A DNA stretch of 64,000 nucleotides, from positions 1-64,000 of the forward strand of contig NZ_DASZBH010000011.1 in assembly GCF_035944355.1 (NCBI RefSeq), written 5' to 3'. The notes beneath the pieces are model-generated. The model was given only the letters and a program-made list of their open reading frames with translations, ran no database searches and was not told the origin of the DNA. Both the position numbers and the translations under genes were made by a program. Below are positions 48,802-57,884 of this stretch, piece by piece; positions within the stretch are counted from its first letter, which is position 1; each line of letters starts with the position of its first letter. This DNA comes from Frateuria_A sp035944355 (GTDB lineage: Bacteria; Pseudomonadota; Gammaproteobacteria; Xanthomonadales; Rhodanobacteraceae).

Positions 48802-50630
48802 GCGCGGACAGCCTGCGCATCGCCCTGGTCGGCAACCCCAACTGCGGCAAGACGGCGCTGTTCAACCAGCTCACCGGCGGTCGGCAGAAGGTGGCCAACT
48901 ACGCGGGCGTCACCGTCGAGCGCAAGGAAGGGCGCTTTACCGCGCCGTCCGGCCGCATGCTGCAGATCCTGGACCTGCCCGGCGCCTACAGCTTCGACGC
49001 CGTGAGCCCCGACGAGCGGATCACCCGCGACGTGCTGGAAGGCAACCACCCGGGCGAGGCGCCGCCTGACCTGATCGTCTGCGTGGCCGACGCCACCAAC
49101 CTGCGCCTGCACCTGCGCTTCGTGCTGGAAGTGAAGCGGCTGGGCCGGCCGGTGGTGCTGGCGCTCAACATGATGGACGCCGCGCGCCGCCGCGGCATCG
49201 CGATCGACGTGCCTGAGCTGTCGCGCCGGCTGGGCCTGCCGGTGGTGGAAACCGTCGCGGTCAGGCGCGGCGGCGCGAAGGCGCTGGTCGAGCGGGTGGA
49301 CGGCGAGGTGCCGGCCGCATCGCCCGTGCAGGCCGATGACCCTGCCAGCCGCGCCGACCTGCACGCGCAGGTGCGCGAGCTGCTCGCCGCCACCGTGGTG
49401 ATGCCGCGCGCCACCGACCGGCTGGACGACGCGCTGGACCGCTGGGCGCTGCACCCGGTGTTCGGCCTGGCGATCCTCGCCGCGGTGATGTTCCTGGTGT
49501 TCCAGGCGGTGTACTCGGTGGGCAAGCCGATGACGGACGCGATCGGCGACGGCTTCGGCTGGCTCGGCGGGCACCTGGCCGTGTGGCTTCCGGCCGGCCC
49601 GCTGCAGGGCCTGGTCACCGATGGCCTGTGCGGCGGCCTGGGCACGGTGCTGGGCTTCCTGCCCGAGATCCTGGTGCTGTTCTTCTTCATCCTCACGCTG
49701 GAGGAGTCGGGCTACCTGCCGCGCGCGGCCTTCCTGCTCGACCGCCTGATGGTCTCGGTGGGCCTGACCGGGCGCTCGTTCATCCCGCTGTTGTCCAGCT
49801 TCGCCTGCGCCATCCCCGGCATCATGGGCACGCGCTCGATCACCGATCCGCGCGACCGCCTGGCCACCATCCTGGTCGCGCCCCTGATGACCTGCTCGGC
49901 GCGGCTGCCGGTGTACGCGCTGCTGATCGGCGCGTTCATTCCCGCGCGCCGCGTGCTGGGCGTGTTCAACCTGCAGGGCCTGGTGCTGTTCGCGCTGTAC
50001 GCGGCGGGCATCGCCGGCGCCATGCTGGTCGGCTGGGTGATCAAGCGGGTTCGCCGCGATCGCAGCGAGCACGCGCTGCTGATGGAGCTGCCCTCCTACC
50101 GCCTGCCCAAGGCGCGCGACGTGGCGATCGGCCTGTACGAGCGCGGCATGATCTTTCTCAAGCGCCTGACCGGCGTGATTCTCGCGCTCACCGTGCTGAT
50201 GTGGGCGCTGTCCAGCTTCCCCGCGCCGCCGGCGGGCGCCACCGATCCGGCGATCGACTACAGCATCGCCGGCCATCTCGGCCACGTCCTCGCCCATCTG
50301 TTCGCGCCGATCGGCTTCAACTGGCAGATGAGCCTGGCGCTGATCCCCGCCTTCGCCGCGCGCGAGACCGCGGTGGCCGCGCTGGCCACGGTCTATGCGG
50401 TGGGCGGCGACGCCGCGCTGGGTCCGGCGCTGTCCTCGCACGTCCCGCTGGCCAGCGCGCTGTCGCTGCTGGTGTGGTTCGCCTATGCGCCGCAGTGCAT
50501 GTCGACGCTGGCGGTGATCAAGCGCGAGACCGATTCCTGGCGCAACGTGGCGATCTCGTTCGGCTACATGTTCGTGATGGCCTACGCGGCCTCGTTCCTG
50601 GTCTACCGCATCGCGAGCGCGCTGGCGTGA
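48798..50630 (+). CDS. feoB: Ferrous iron transport protein B
   Basis: The 610-residue Fe2+ transporter has a cytoplasmic G domain (G1 VGNPNCGKTALFN, G2 region NYAGVTVERKEG, G3 LDLPGAYSF, G4 LALNMMD). A short guanine-dissociation-inhibitor helical region follows, and then the membrane domain. The membrane domain carries two Gate motifs, FLPEILVLFFFILTLEESGY and the later region around ALIPAFAARETAVAALATVY. A conserved Cys is in PLMTCSARLPVYALLIGAF. It is shorter than E. coli FeoB (773), as is usual in Xanthomonadales. Adjacent feoA and a small Cys protein complete the operon. Confidence 0.95.
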   Translation: MSADSLRIALVGNPNCGKTALFNQLTGGRQKVANYAGVTVERKEGRFTAPSGRMLQILDLPGAYSFDAVSPDERITRDVLEGNHPGEAPPDLIVCVADATNLRLHLRFVLEVKRLGRPVVLALNMMDAARRRGIAIDVPELSRRLGLPVVETVAVRRGGAKALVERVDGEVPAASPVQADDPASRADLHAQVRELLAATVVMPRATDRLDDALDRWALHPVFGLAILAAVMFLVFQAVYSVGKPMTDAIGDGFGWLGGHLAVWLPAGPLQGLVTDGLCGGLGTVLGFLPEILVLFFFILTLEESGYLPRAAFLLDRLMVSVGLTGRSFIPLLSSFACAIPGIMGTRSITDPRDRLATILVAPLMTCSARLPVYALLIGAFIPARRVLGVFNLQGLVLFALYAAGIAGAMLVGWVIKRVRRDRSEHALLMELPSYRLPKARDVAIGLYERGMIFLKRLTGVILALTVLMWALSSFPAPPAGATDPAIDYSIAGHLGHVLAHLFAPIGFNWQMSLALIPAFAARETAVAALATVYAVGGDAALGPALSSHVPLASALSLLVWFAYAPQCMSTLAVIKRETDSWRNVAISFGYMFVMAYAASFLVYRIASALA

Positions 50631-50938
50631 GCGGCGGGCTGCTCGCGCAGTACGTGGTGGTGGGCCTGATCGTGCTGGCCAGCGCGCTGCTGGCGTTGTG
50701 CAAGCTGGCGCCGCAGCTGACCAACCGCTGGTTCGCCGCCGCCTCGATCCGCCTGGCCCGGCCGGGCCGCTCGCGCCTGGCGCATGCGCTCGCCCGCCGC
50801 CTGCAGCCCAGGCAGGCCACCGGCAACTGCGCCGACGGCTGCAGCACCTGCGGTGCCTGCGGTCCGAAGAAACCCGCCGGCGCGAAGCCGGGGCAGGTCG
50901 AAGCGGTGCCGCTCAAGTTCCGCCCGCGCGGAGGCTGA
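50627..50938 (+). CDS. Small membrane protein with C-x3-C-x2-C-x2-C cluster, third Feo gene
   Basis: The 103-residue protein starts at GTG 50627, overlapping the feoB stop. It has one N-terminal membrane helix (LLAQYVVVGLIVLASALLAL), an Arg-rich stretch, and then CADGCSTCGACG near residues 68-79. A Lys/Pro-rich tail follows. It takes the place that FeoC holds in enteric bacteria but has no winged helix. The cluster of four closely spaced Cys could bind iron or an Fe-S cluster. It resembles DUF6587-type proteins found behind feoB in related genomes, an assignment made from memory. The function is unknown. Confidence 0.8.
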   Translation: MSGGLLAQYVVVGLIVLASALLALCKLAPQLTNRWFAAASIRLARPGRSRLAHALARRLQPRQATGNCADGCSTCGACGPKKPAGAKPGQVEAVPLKFRPRGG

Positions 50939-51214
50939 AGCGGGTGCGGCCGGGGGCCGCAAGAGGCACTGGACCCACCGATGCTCCGTCTGCGTCGCAC
51001 GCAGGCGGCGATACGTGGGGCCGAGGGGTCGGAGAGTCGAAGCGTTCCTCTCACCAGCGCGGACACAGAGTGCCGGGATAGAACCTGCTTCGCTCTCCAC
51101 CTTCGTGTCTTCGGTCGACGCGTCAGAAGCCAGGGCCGCCGTACGTTCGGCCGGCGGAACGCCCCTTGATGGTGCCCTGGCACAGCGGCTCCTGCACGCG
51201 GGAAGGCACCAGCA
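50939..51214. other. Intergenic region between the feo operon and liuB
   Basis: About 275 bases between convergent transcription units. No hairpin with T-run, no tRNA and no convincing reading frame were found. Confidence 0.35.
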
Positions 51215-52822
51215 TCACATGCGGAACACGCCGTAGCGTTGCGGTTCGATCGGCGCGTTCATCGAGGCCGAGATGGCCAGGCCCAGCACGCGGCGGGTGT
51301 CGGCCGGATCGATGATGCCGTCATCCCACAGCCGCGCGCTGGCGTAGTAGGGATGGCCCTGGCGCTCGTACTGCTCGCGGATCGGCGCCTTGAAGGCATC
51401 CTCCTCCTCGGCGCTCCAGCTCTTGCCGGCCGCCTCCAGGCCATCGCGCTTCACGGTGGCCAGCACGCTGGCGGCCTGCTCGCCGCCCATCACGCTGATG
51501 CGCGCGTTGGGCCACATCCATAGGAAGCGCGCGCCGTAGGCGCGGCCGCACATGGCGTAGTTGCCGGCGCCGAAGCTGCCGCCGATCACCACGGTGAACT
51601 TGGGTACGTGCGAGCAGGCCACGGCGGTGACCATCTTGGCGCCGTCCTTGGCGATGCCGGCCTGTTCGTATTTCTTGCCGACCATGAAGCCGGTGATATT
51701 CTGCAGGAACACCAGCGGTACGTTGCGCTGGTTGCACAGCTCGATGAAGTGCGCGCCCTTGAGCGCGCTCTCGGCGAACAGGATGCCGTTGTTGGCGACG
51801 ATGCCCACCGGATAGCCGTGGATGTGCGCGAAGCCGGTGACCAGCGTCTTGCCGTAGCGCGCCTTGAACTCGTGGAACTCCGAGCCGTCGACGATGCGCG
51901 CGATCACTTCGCGGATGTCGAACGGCCGGCGGGTGTCCTGCGGGATCACGCCATAGAGCTCATCGGCCGCGTATTTCGGCTCGACCGGCGGCCTGAGCGC
52001 CAGCGGCATCGTCTTCCTGCGGTTGAGGCTGGCCACCACGTCGCGGGCGATCGCCAGCGCGTGCGCGTCGTTCTCCGCGAAATGGTCGGCCACGCCCGAG
52101 ACGGACGTATGGACGTCCGCGCCGCCCAGCGTCTCGGCGTCCACCACCTCGCCGGTGGCTGCCTTCACCAGCGGCGGCCCGCCCAGGAAGATGGTGCCCT
52201 GCTCGCGCACGATGATGGTCTCGTCGCTCATCGCCGGCACATAGGCGCCGCCGGCGGTGCAGCTGCCCATCACCACCGCGATCTGCGGGATGTTGAGCGC
52301 GCTCATGCGCGCCTGGTTGTAGAAGATGCGGCCGAAATGCTCCTTGTCCGGGAACACCTCGTCCTGCAGCGGCAGGAAGGCGCCGCCGGAGTCGACCAGG
52401 TAGATGCAGGGCAGGCGGTTTTCCAGCGCCACTTCCTGCGCGCGCAGGTGCTTCTTCACCGTCATCGGGAAATAGGTGCCGCCCTTGACCGTGGCGTCGT
52501 TGGCGACCACCACCACTTCGATGCCGTTGACGCGGCCGATGCCGGTGATGATGCCGGCGGCCGGCGCGGCGTCGTCGTACATGCCGTGCGCCGCCAGCGG
52601 CGAGAGCTCCAGGAACGGCGAACCGGGGTCGAGCAGGGCGCGAATGCGCTCGCGCGGCAGCAGCTTGCCGCGCGCGGTGTGCTTCTCGCGCGCCTTGGCG
52701 CCGCCGCCTTCGGCGTTGCGCGCCAGTTGCCGGTGCAGGTCATCGACCAGCCCGCGCAGGGCGCTGCTGGAAGCCTGGAAGTCGGGCGAACGGGGATCGA
52801 TCTGCGAGGCGAGGGTGCTCAT
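51215..52822 (-). CDS. liuB: Methylcrotonoyl-CoA carboxylase beta (carboxyltransferase) subunit
   Basis: This 535-residue subunit transfers CO2 from biotin to 3-methylcrotonyl-CoA in leucine breakdown. The two halves of the carboxyltransferase are clear. The N-terminal half has the acyl-CoA-binding CIYLVDSGGAFLPLQDEVFP and VMGSCTAGGAYVPAMSDE. The C-terminal half has VPLVFLQNITGFMVGKKYEQ and VIGGSFGAGNYAMCGRAYGA. The last two motifs and the length match MCC beta rather than propionyl-CoA carboxylase. ATG at 52822 begins MSTLASQIDPRSPDF. The alpha (biotin carboxylase) subunit gene, normally in the same operon, is not in the window, so the enzyme depends on a gene elsewhere. Confidence 0.93.
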   Translation of the reverse strand: MSTLASQIDPRSPDFQASSSALRGLVDDLHRQLARNAEGGGAKAREKHTARGKLLPRERIRALLDPGSPFLELSPLAAHGMYDDAAPAAGIITGIGRVNGIEVVVVANDATVKGGTYFPMTVKKHLRAQEVALENRLPCIYLVDSGGAFLPLQDEVFPDKEHFGRIFYNQARMSALNIPQIAVVMGSCTAGGAYVPAMSDETIIVREQGTIFLGGPPLVKAATGEVVDAETLGGADVHTSVSGVADHFAENDAHALAIARDVVASLNRRKTMPLALRPPVEPKYAADELYGVIPQDTRRPFDIREVIARIVDGSEFHEFKARYGKTLVTGFAHIHGYPVGIVANNGILFAESALKGAHFIELCNQRNVPLVFLQNITGFMVGKKYEQAGIAKDGAKMVTAVACSHVPKFTVVIGGSFGAGNYAMCGRAYGARFLWMWPNARISVMGGEQAASVLATVKRDGLEAAGKSWSAEEEDAFKAPIREQYERQGHPYYASARLWDDGIIDPADTRRVLGLAISASMNAPIEPQRYGVFRM

Positions 52823-52966
52823 CGGGCTGGACTCGTGGTCTCGTTCGGGGCCGCGCGCGGCGGCAGACATCCGGGGCGCCGTGCCCTGCAGGCAGAGCCA
52901 TCGCGCCAACCAAACACCGGATGATAACGCCCGCGGACCGATCGCGGCCGTAAAGCACGCGGACAT

Positions 52967-53000
52967 AAAAAAAACCGGCCGCGAGCGGCCGGTTTTTTTT
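52967..53000. terminator. Bidirectional terminator, strong on the minus strand
   Basis: A8, CCGGCCG (52975-52981), loop CGAG, CGGCCGG (52986-52992), T8. It is symmetrical and lies between liuB and the lipoprotein gene at 53019, both on the minus strand. It ends the lipoprotein transcript. Confidence 0.92.
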
Positions 53001-53018
53001 GTGGAGCAAACGAAGGGA

Positions 53019-53438
53019 TCAATGGCCCTTGTTCGCGTCCTTGGCAGCATCCTTGGCATTGCCGGCGGCGTCCTTCGCGGCGCTGGCAGCCTTGTTGGCC
53101 TGGTCAGCAGCGTTGGAAGCGGCGTCCTTGGCCATCGACATGGCGTCCTTGTTGGCCGACGAGCTGCCAGCCGGAGCAGCAGCCGAGGCAGCGGTGGCAG
53201 CCTGCTGCGCCTGATTGGCAGCCTGGCCGGCAGCGTTGGCCTGGGTGGTGGCCTGCTGGGCAGCCTGGTTAGCAGCCGGGCTCTGGGTCTGCGCCGCAGC
53301 CTGCTGGGCCTGGTCAGCGGACTGCTGGGCCTGGTCGGCGGACTTCTGGGCGTCTTGCGCGGAATCCTGCGCGCCGTTGCTGCAAGCCGCCAGCAGCGCG
53401 ACGAGCGCGGAGGCGAGTAGGGTACGCGTCAACTTCAT
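53019..53438 (-). CDS. Ala/Gln-rich repetitive lipoprotein
   Basis: The 139-residue protein has a lipoprotein signal (LLASALVALLAAC). After Cys20 it consists almost only of Ala, Gln, Asp, Ser and Lys in heptad-like helical repeats (SADQAQQSADQAQQAAAQTQ, AADQANKAASAAKDAAGNAK). This predicts a long amphipathic or coiled helix anchored to a membrane, comparable in style to Lpp or LEA-like proteins but without clear homology. It has its own terminator at 52967. An envelope or stress role is a guess. Neighbours give no clue. Confidence 0.85.
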   Translation of the reverse strand: MKLTRTLLASALVALLAACSNGAQDSAQDAQKSADQAQQSADQAQQAAAQTQSPAANQAAQQATTQANAAGQAANQAQQAATAASAAAPAGSSSANKDAMSMAKDAASNAADQANKAASAAKDAAGNAKDAAKDANKGH

Positions 53439-53596
53439 GGTGGATCTCCTTTGCCGTGGAATGCCGTTTTGGCCGCGTATTAATAGCGCTTTCGCCGTAG
53501 ACGCGCCATATGTTTATAGGGCGGGCCTTCAGTACGTATTAAAAACCCGGTTAACCGGCTTTCATTCGTTGCGTCGACGGCAGGTGACGGCGACCC

Positions 53597-54772
53597 TTAA
53601 TCCAGCCGTTCCACCGCGATCGCGGTCGCTTCGCCGCCACCGATGCACAGCGCCGCCACGCCGCGCTTGCTGCCGCGGGTCTTCAGGGCGTTGAGCAGGG
53701 TGACCACCAGGCGCGCGCCGCTGGCGCCGATCGGGTGGCCGAGCGCGCAGGCGCCGCCGTTGACGTTGAGCTTCTCGTGCGGCACGCCCAGCTCGCGCAT
53801 CGGCGCCATGGCCACCACGGCGAACGCTTCGTTGACCTCGAACAGGTCGACGTCGGCCACCGTCCAGCCGGCCTTGTCCAGCACCTTCTGGATCGCGGCC
53901 ACCGGGGCGGTGGTGAACCATTCCGGTTCCTGCGAGTGGGTGGCGTGGGCCACGATGCGTGCCAGCGGAGTGATCCCGCGCGCCTTGGCGTCGTCGGCCG
54001 AGAGCAGCACCACGGCGGCGGCGCCGTCGGAAATGCTCGAGGAACTGGCGGCGGTGATGGTGCCGTCCTTGCGGAAGGCCGGCTTCAGGGTCGGCACCTT
54101 GTTGACGTCCGAGCGGCCGGGCTGCTCGTCGGTGTCCACCACCACGTCGCCCTTGCGGCCCTTGACGGTGACCGGGACGATCTCGCCGGCGAACGCGCCG
54201 GAGGCCTGCGCCGCCTGCGCGCGCTTGACCGACTCGATCGCGAAGGCGTCCTGCTCCTCACGGCTGAACTGGTACTTGTCGGCGCACTGCTCGCCGAACA
54301 CGCCCATGGCCTTGCCGTCGTAGGGATTGGTCAGGCCGTCGTAGGCCATGTGGTCGACCAGCTGGCCGTCGCCATAGCGGATGCCGGTGCGGGCGTTGAC
54401 CATGTGCGGGGCATTGGTCATCGACTCCATGCCGCCGGCGACCACCACGTCCGCCGAGCCGGCCTTGATCAGGTCGTGGCCCAGCATGATCGCCTTCATG
54501 CCCGAGCCGCACACCTTGTTGATGGTGGTGCAGCCGGTGGCCACCGGCAGGCCGGCGCCGAGCGAAGCCTGGCGTGCGGGCGCCTGGCCGAGGTTGGCCG
54601 GCAGCACGCAGCCCATGATCACCTCGCTGACCTCGGCCGGCGCCACGCCGGACTGCTCCAGCGCCGCGCGGATGGCCGTTGCGCCGAGGGTGGGCGTGGG
54701 CACGCCGGTGAACTGGCCCAGGAAGGAACCGATGGCGGTGCGCTTGGCGCCGGCAATGACGACGTCGGACAT
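53597..54772 (-). CDS. Acetyl-CoA C-acetyltransferase (thiolase)
   Basis: The 391-residue thiolase has the acylated Cys in TTINKVCGSGMKAIMLG, the conserved NEAFAVV, HPIGASGARLVVTLL with the active-site His, and a late Cys in AALCIGGGEATAIAVE. The last motif usually reads CIGGGQGIA; here GEAT replaces GQGI, so substrate contacts near the end may differ. It condenses or cleaves acetoacetyl-CoA. With HMG-CoA lyase it would convert the acetoacetate branch of leucine breakdown to acetyl-CoA. ATG at 54772 starts MSDVVIAGAKRTAIG. It is divergent from the autotransporter gene. Confidence 0.93.
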   Translation of the reverse strand: MSDVVIAGAKRTAIGSFLGQFTGVPTPTLGATAIRAALEQSGVAPAEVSEVIMGCVLPANLGQAPARQASLGAGLPVATGCTTINKVCGSGMKAIMLGHDLIKAGSADVVVAGGMESMTNAPHMVNARTGIRYGDGQLVDHMAYDGLTNPYDGKAMGVFGEQCADKYQFSREEQDAFAIESVKRAQAAQASGAFAGEIVPVTVKGRKGDVVVDTDEQPGRSDVNKVPTLKPAFRKDGTITAASSSSISDGAAAVVLLSADDAKARGITPLARIVAHATHSQEPEWFTTAPVAAIQKVLDKAGWTVADVDLFEVNEAFAVVAMAPMRELGVPHEKLNVNGGACALGHPIGASGARLVVTLLNALKTRGSKRGVAALCIGGGEATAIAVERLD

Positions 54773-54984
54773 GGGGATACTCCGCGAGGATGGGCGCGCC
54801 CGGCGCGCCGTGGACGATTGCCTATTATCGCAGTCCATGCGGCAGTGCGGCAAACCATGGCGTCACGCGCGCAGGGCTTTGCTTGTGGGAGACTAGCCGA
54901 CAGTTGCGGGCAAGGGTTCCCACGGTCGTGCGGACGGCTCGGCTCGCCAGACATCGCTCGCCGGATCGAGGGGAGAGAAAGGGT

Positions 54985-57804
54985 ATGAACAGGCAGGGCA
55001 TGCGCCATCGGGACGTGGCGCTCGGGGTTCTCGTCGCGTTGGGCTTGAGCGCGTGCGGCGGCGGAGGAGGAGGGAATGTACGGCCCACGCCTGTCACGCA
55101 ACCCCCCGCGCCCCCGCCCGCGCCGCCGCCGAGCTCCTCGGTGCCGCCGCCGCCGATCGATGCGCAGCTCTCGCTCACCAACACCTACGCGGCGCACAAC
55201 CTCGGTTACACCGGGCAGGGCGTGACCATCGGCATCGTCGACAGCGGCGTGATGCGCAACCACCCGAGCCTGGCAGGAAGGGTGGTCAAGGAGCTGATCT
55301 ATGTCGACCCGCAGGCCAACAACACCAGCATCGACGACGTGCTCGGCCACGGCACCTGGGTTTCGGAAGTCGCCGCCGGACTGCCGGTCGGCAATTTCGC
55401 GGGCGGCATCGCGACCGGCGCCACGCTGGTGTCGGCGCGCATCATCGCGGACAAGGAGCCCACCGACGACGGCTCGGGCAACGGCAACAAGGTCACCGCC
55501 AACGATGCGACGTTCTTCGGCCAGTCGCTCAATCCCGACCTGATCAGCAACGGCGTTCGCATCCAGAACAATTCCTGGGGCGGCATCTACTGGGACACCA
55601 CCGACGCCTCGGTCAACCAGGCTTTCGGCAAGGCCTACGACGACTTCGTGCTCAACCATGACGGCCTGGTGGTGTTCGCCGCAGGCAACGACAGCAAGCC
55701 CAACCCCAGCACCATCGCCGCGCTGCCCAACCTGGCGCCGGAGCTGGAGCAGGGCTGGCTGGTCGCGGCGGCGGTCGACAGCAACCATCCCACCCAGCTG
55801 GCCAGCTACTCCAACGCCTGCGGCTCGGCGATGCGCTACTGCCTGGTCGCGCCGGGCAGCGTGATCGTCGCGGACAAGGACTACCCCAATCCGGATCCTT
55901 CCAAGAATTACTGGATCGTCGAGGGCACGTCCTTCGCCGCGCCGCTGGTATCGGGCGCCGCCGCGCTGGTGTGGCAGGCCTTCCCGTATTTCAACAACGA
56001 CCTGGTGCGCCAGACCCTGCTGGGCACCGCCGACGACCTGGGCGCGCCCGGCCCGGATCCGGTGTTCGGCTACGGCATGCTGGACGTCGGCAAGGCGGTG
56101 AACGGCCCGGCCAGGTTCGACTGGGGCGACGTCACCGTCAACTTCACCGGCAGTTCGAGCTGGAACAACCCGATCTCCGGTGCGGGCGGGCTCACCAAGC
56201 AGGGCAGCGGCGCGCTGAACCTGACCCAGGACGCCAGCTACACCGGCCTCACCCACGTCGCGGGCGGCACGCTCAACGCCAAGGCGCTGGCCTCGTCGGT
56301 ACAGATCGACGCGGGCGCCGTGCTCGGCTCGGCCACCGCCATCGCGGGCAGCGTAGTCAACGCCGGCGTGCTGACCGTGGGCAACACCAGCGTGAACGTG
56401 GGCGGCAGCTACACGCAGCCCTCCACCGGCCGGCTGGCGCTGACCCTGGGTTCGGCGCTGCACGTCACCGGTCCGGCCACGATCGCCGGTGACCTGTACG
56501 TGATCGGCAAGCAGCCCAGCTACGTGGCCAGCGCGCACACGCTGGTGCTCGATAGCGCCGTATCGCTGAGCGGCACCTTCAGTGCGGTCGGCGCGGCCAG
56601 CAACGTGATGCTCACCGCCACGCCCGGCTACGACGCCACGAGCGCCTGGCTGGACGTCACCCGCGCGGACGTGACCGCGATCCAGGGCATGAGCTACACG
56701 GCGTCTTCCTACAGCGCGGCGCAGCGCGTGGAGGGCGCGTTCAACCAGCTGGACCAGCAGCTTTCGGCGCGAGGGGCCACGTCGGCGTCGGCCGCCAGCG
56801 GCTTCGTCGCCGGCGCGGCCGACCTGCAGCAGGCGGCCACGCTTTCCAGCGCGCAGCGCTCGCTGGAAAGCCTCTCCGGCCAGCTGCACGCGGCCAGCGC
56901 GGCGATGACCTTCGAGGCGATCGACGCGGGCACGCGCGCGCTGTCGGACCGCTTCGACCGCCTGCTCGACCATGGGCAGGCCGGCGGCTGGATGCAGGAC
57001 CTGGGCTACCACGGCGGCATGCAGCGCGCGGGGTATGCCAACGTCGGCGTGGACCTCTCCGGCACCCTGGCCGGGCAGGACATGCGCATCGGCAGCGACG
57101 GCGTGGCCGGTTTCGCGCTCAGCCAGGCGCAGGGCCTGGGCCGCCTCGCCGAGAGCGCCGACCAGGGCCGCAGCCATGCGCTCGAGGGCATGCTCTACGG
57201 CGGCATGGTGCGCGGCAACGCCTACCTGATGGGCCGTATCGGCGTGGGCAACTACCGCCAGACCATGCACCGCAACCTGGAACTGGGTCCGACCTTCGCC
57301 GGCGTGGCCAGCGACAGCCACGGCCGTTACGACGTCGCCTACGGCGAGAGCGGCTACCGTACCTCGCTGGGCGCCTTGTCGGTCACGCCCTATGCCAGCC
57401 TGCAGTACGCACGCATCGACAGCAGCGGTTTCAACGAGCCGGGCGCCTATGGCTTCGGCCTGAAGGCCAACGCCGGCAAGGTCGAGCGCTGGCAGGCCGG
57501 CGTCGGCGTGCGTGCGCAGCGGCAGTGGACTTTCGCCGGCGGCGGCAGCCTGGAGCTGCAGACGCACCTGGCCTGGCAGCGCGCTTTCGCCATGCGCGGC
57601 GACGTGTTCGACGCCAGCTTTACCGGCGTCGACCAATGGGCGCCGCTGGGCGGCATCGGACTGTCGCGCTATGGCGGCGTGGCGGGCATGACGCTGGACT
57701 GGGCGATGTCCCCGCGTGCGGGCCTGTCCTTCGGCCTGGACCAGCACTTCGCCCAGCGCGAGCACGGGAGCATGGCGACGCTGGCCTATCGCCTGTCGTT
57801 CTAG
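54985..57804 (+). CDS. Lipidated subtilisin-type autotransporter serine protease
   Basis: A 939-residue exported protease. The N-terminus carries a lipobox (LGLSACGGGGGG) followed by a Gly run and a Pro-rich linker. Residues ~60-370 are an S8 peptidase domain with catalytic Asp in IGIVDSGVMRN, His in GHGTWVSEVAAG, the Asn of NNSWGG and Ser in EGTSFAAPLVSGAAAL. Residues ~390-440 hold a passenger-associated repeat (GGLTKQGSGALNLTQ, GGTLNAKAL). The last ~280 residues form an autotransporter barrel ending in YRLSF. A lipid-anchored subtilase autotransporter recalls NalP of Neisseria, which processes other surface proteins. ATG at 54985 has GGGGAGAGAAAGG upstream. Targets are unknown. Confidence 0.92.
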   Translation: MNRQGMRHRDVALGVLVALGLSACGGGGGGNVRPTPVTQPPAPPPAPPPSSSVPPPPIDAQLSLTNTYAAHNLGYTGQGVTIGIVDSGVMRNHPSLAGRVVKELIYVDPQANNTSIDDVLGHGTWVSEVAAGLPVGNFAGGIATGATLVSARIIADKEPTDDGSGNGNKVTANDATFFGQSLNPDLISNGVRIQNNSWGGIYWDTTDASVNQAFGKAYDDFVLNHDGLVVFAAGNDSKPNPSTIAALPNLAPELEQGWLVAAAVDSNHPTQLASYSNACGSAMRYCLVAPGSVIVADKDYPNPDPSKNYWIVEGTSFAAPLVSGAAALVWQAFPYFNNDLVRQTLLGTADDLGAPGPDPVFGYGMLDVGKAVNGPARFDWGDVTVNFTGSSSWNNPISGAGGLTKQGSGALNLTQDASYTGLTHVAGGTLNAKALASSVQIDAGAVLGSATAIAGSVVNAGVLTVGNTSVNVGGSYTQPSTGRLALTLGSALHVTGPATIAGDLYVIGKQPSYVASAHTLVLDSAVSLSGTFSAVGAASNVMLTATPGYDATSAWLDVTRADVTAIQGMSYTASSYSAAQRVEGAFNQLDQQLSARGATSASAASGFVAGAADLQQAATLSSAQRSLESLSGQLHAASAAMTFEAIDAGTRALSDRFDRLLDHGQAGGWMQDLGYHGGMQRAGYANVGVDLSGTLAGQDMRIGSDGVAGFALSQAQGLGRLAESADQGRSHALEGMLYGGMVRGNAYLMGRIGVGNYRQTMHRNLELGPTFAGVASDSHGRYDVAYGESGYRTSLGALSVTPYASLQYARIDSSGFNEPGAYGFGLKANAGKVERWQAGVGVRAQRQWTFAGGGSLELQTHLAWQRAFAMRGDVFDASFTGVDQWAPLGGIGLSRYGGVAGMTLDWAMSPRAGLSFGLDQHFAQREHGSMATLAYRLSF

Positions 57805-57859
57805 CGGATCGGTCGGCGAAACAGGCGCGGCTTGGTCACCGCATGGCCGCGTTCCAACG

Positions 57860-57884
57860 AAGGCCCGCAACGCGGGCCTTTTTC
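57860..57884 (+). terminator. Terminator of the autotransporter gene
   Basis: AAGGCCCGC (57860-57868), loop AAC, GCGGGCCTT (57872-57880), then TTTCT. Placed 56 bases after the autotransporter stop and directly at the end of convergent liuA. Confidence 0.88.
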
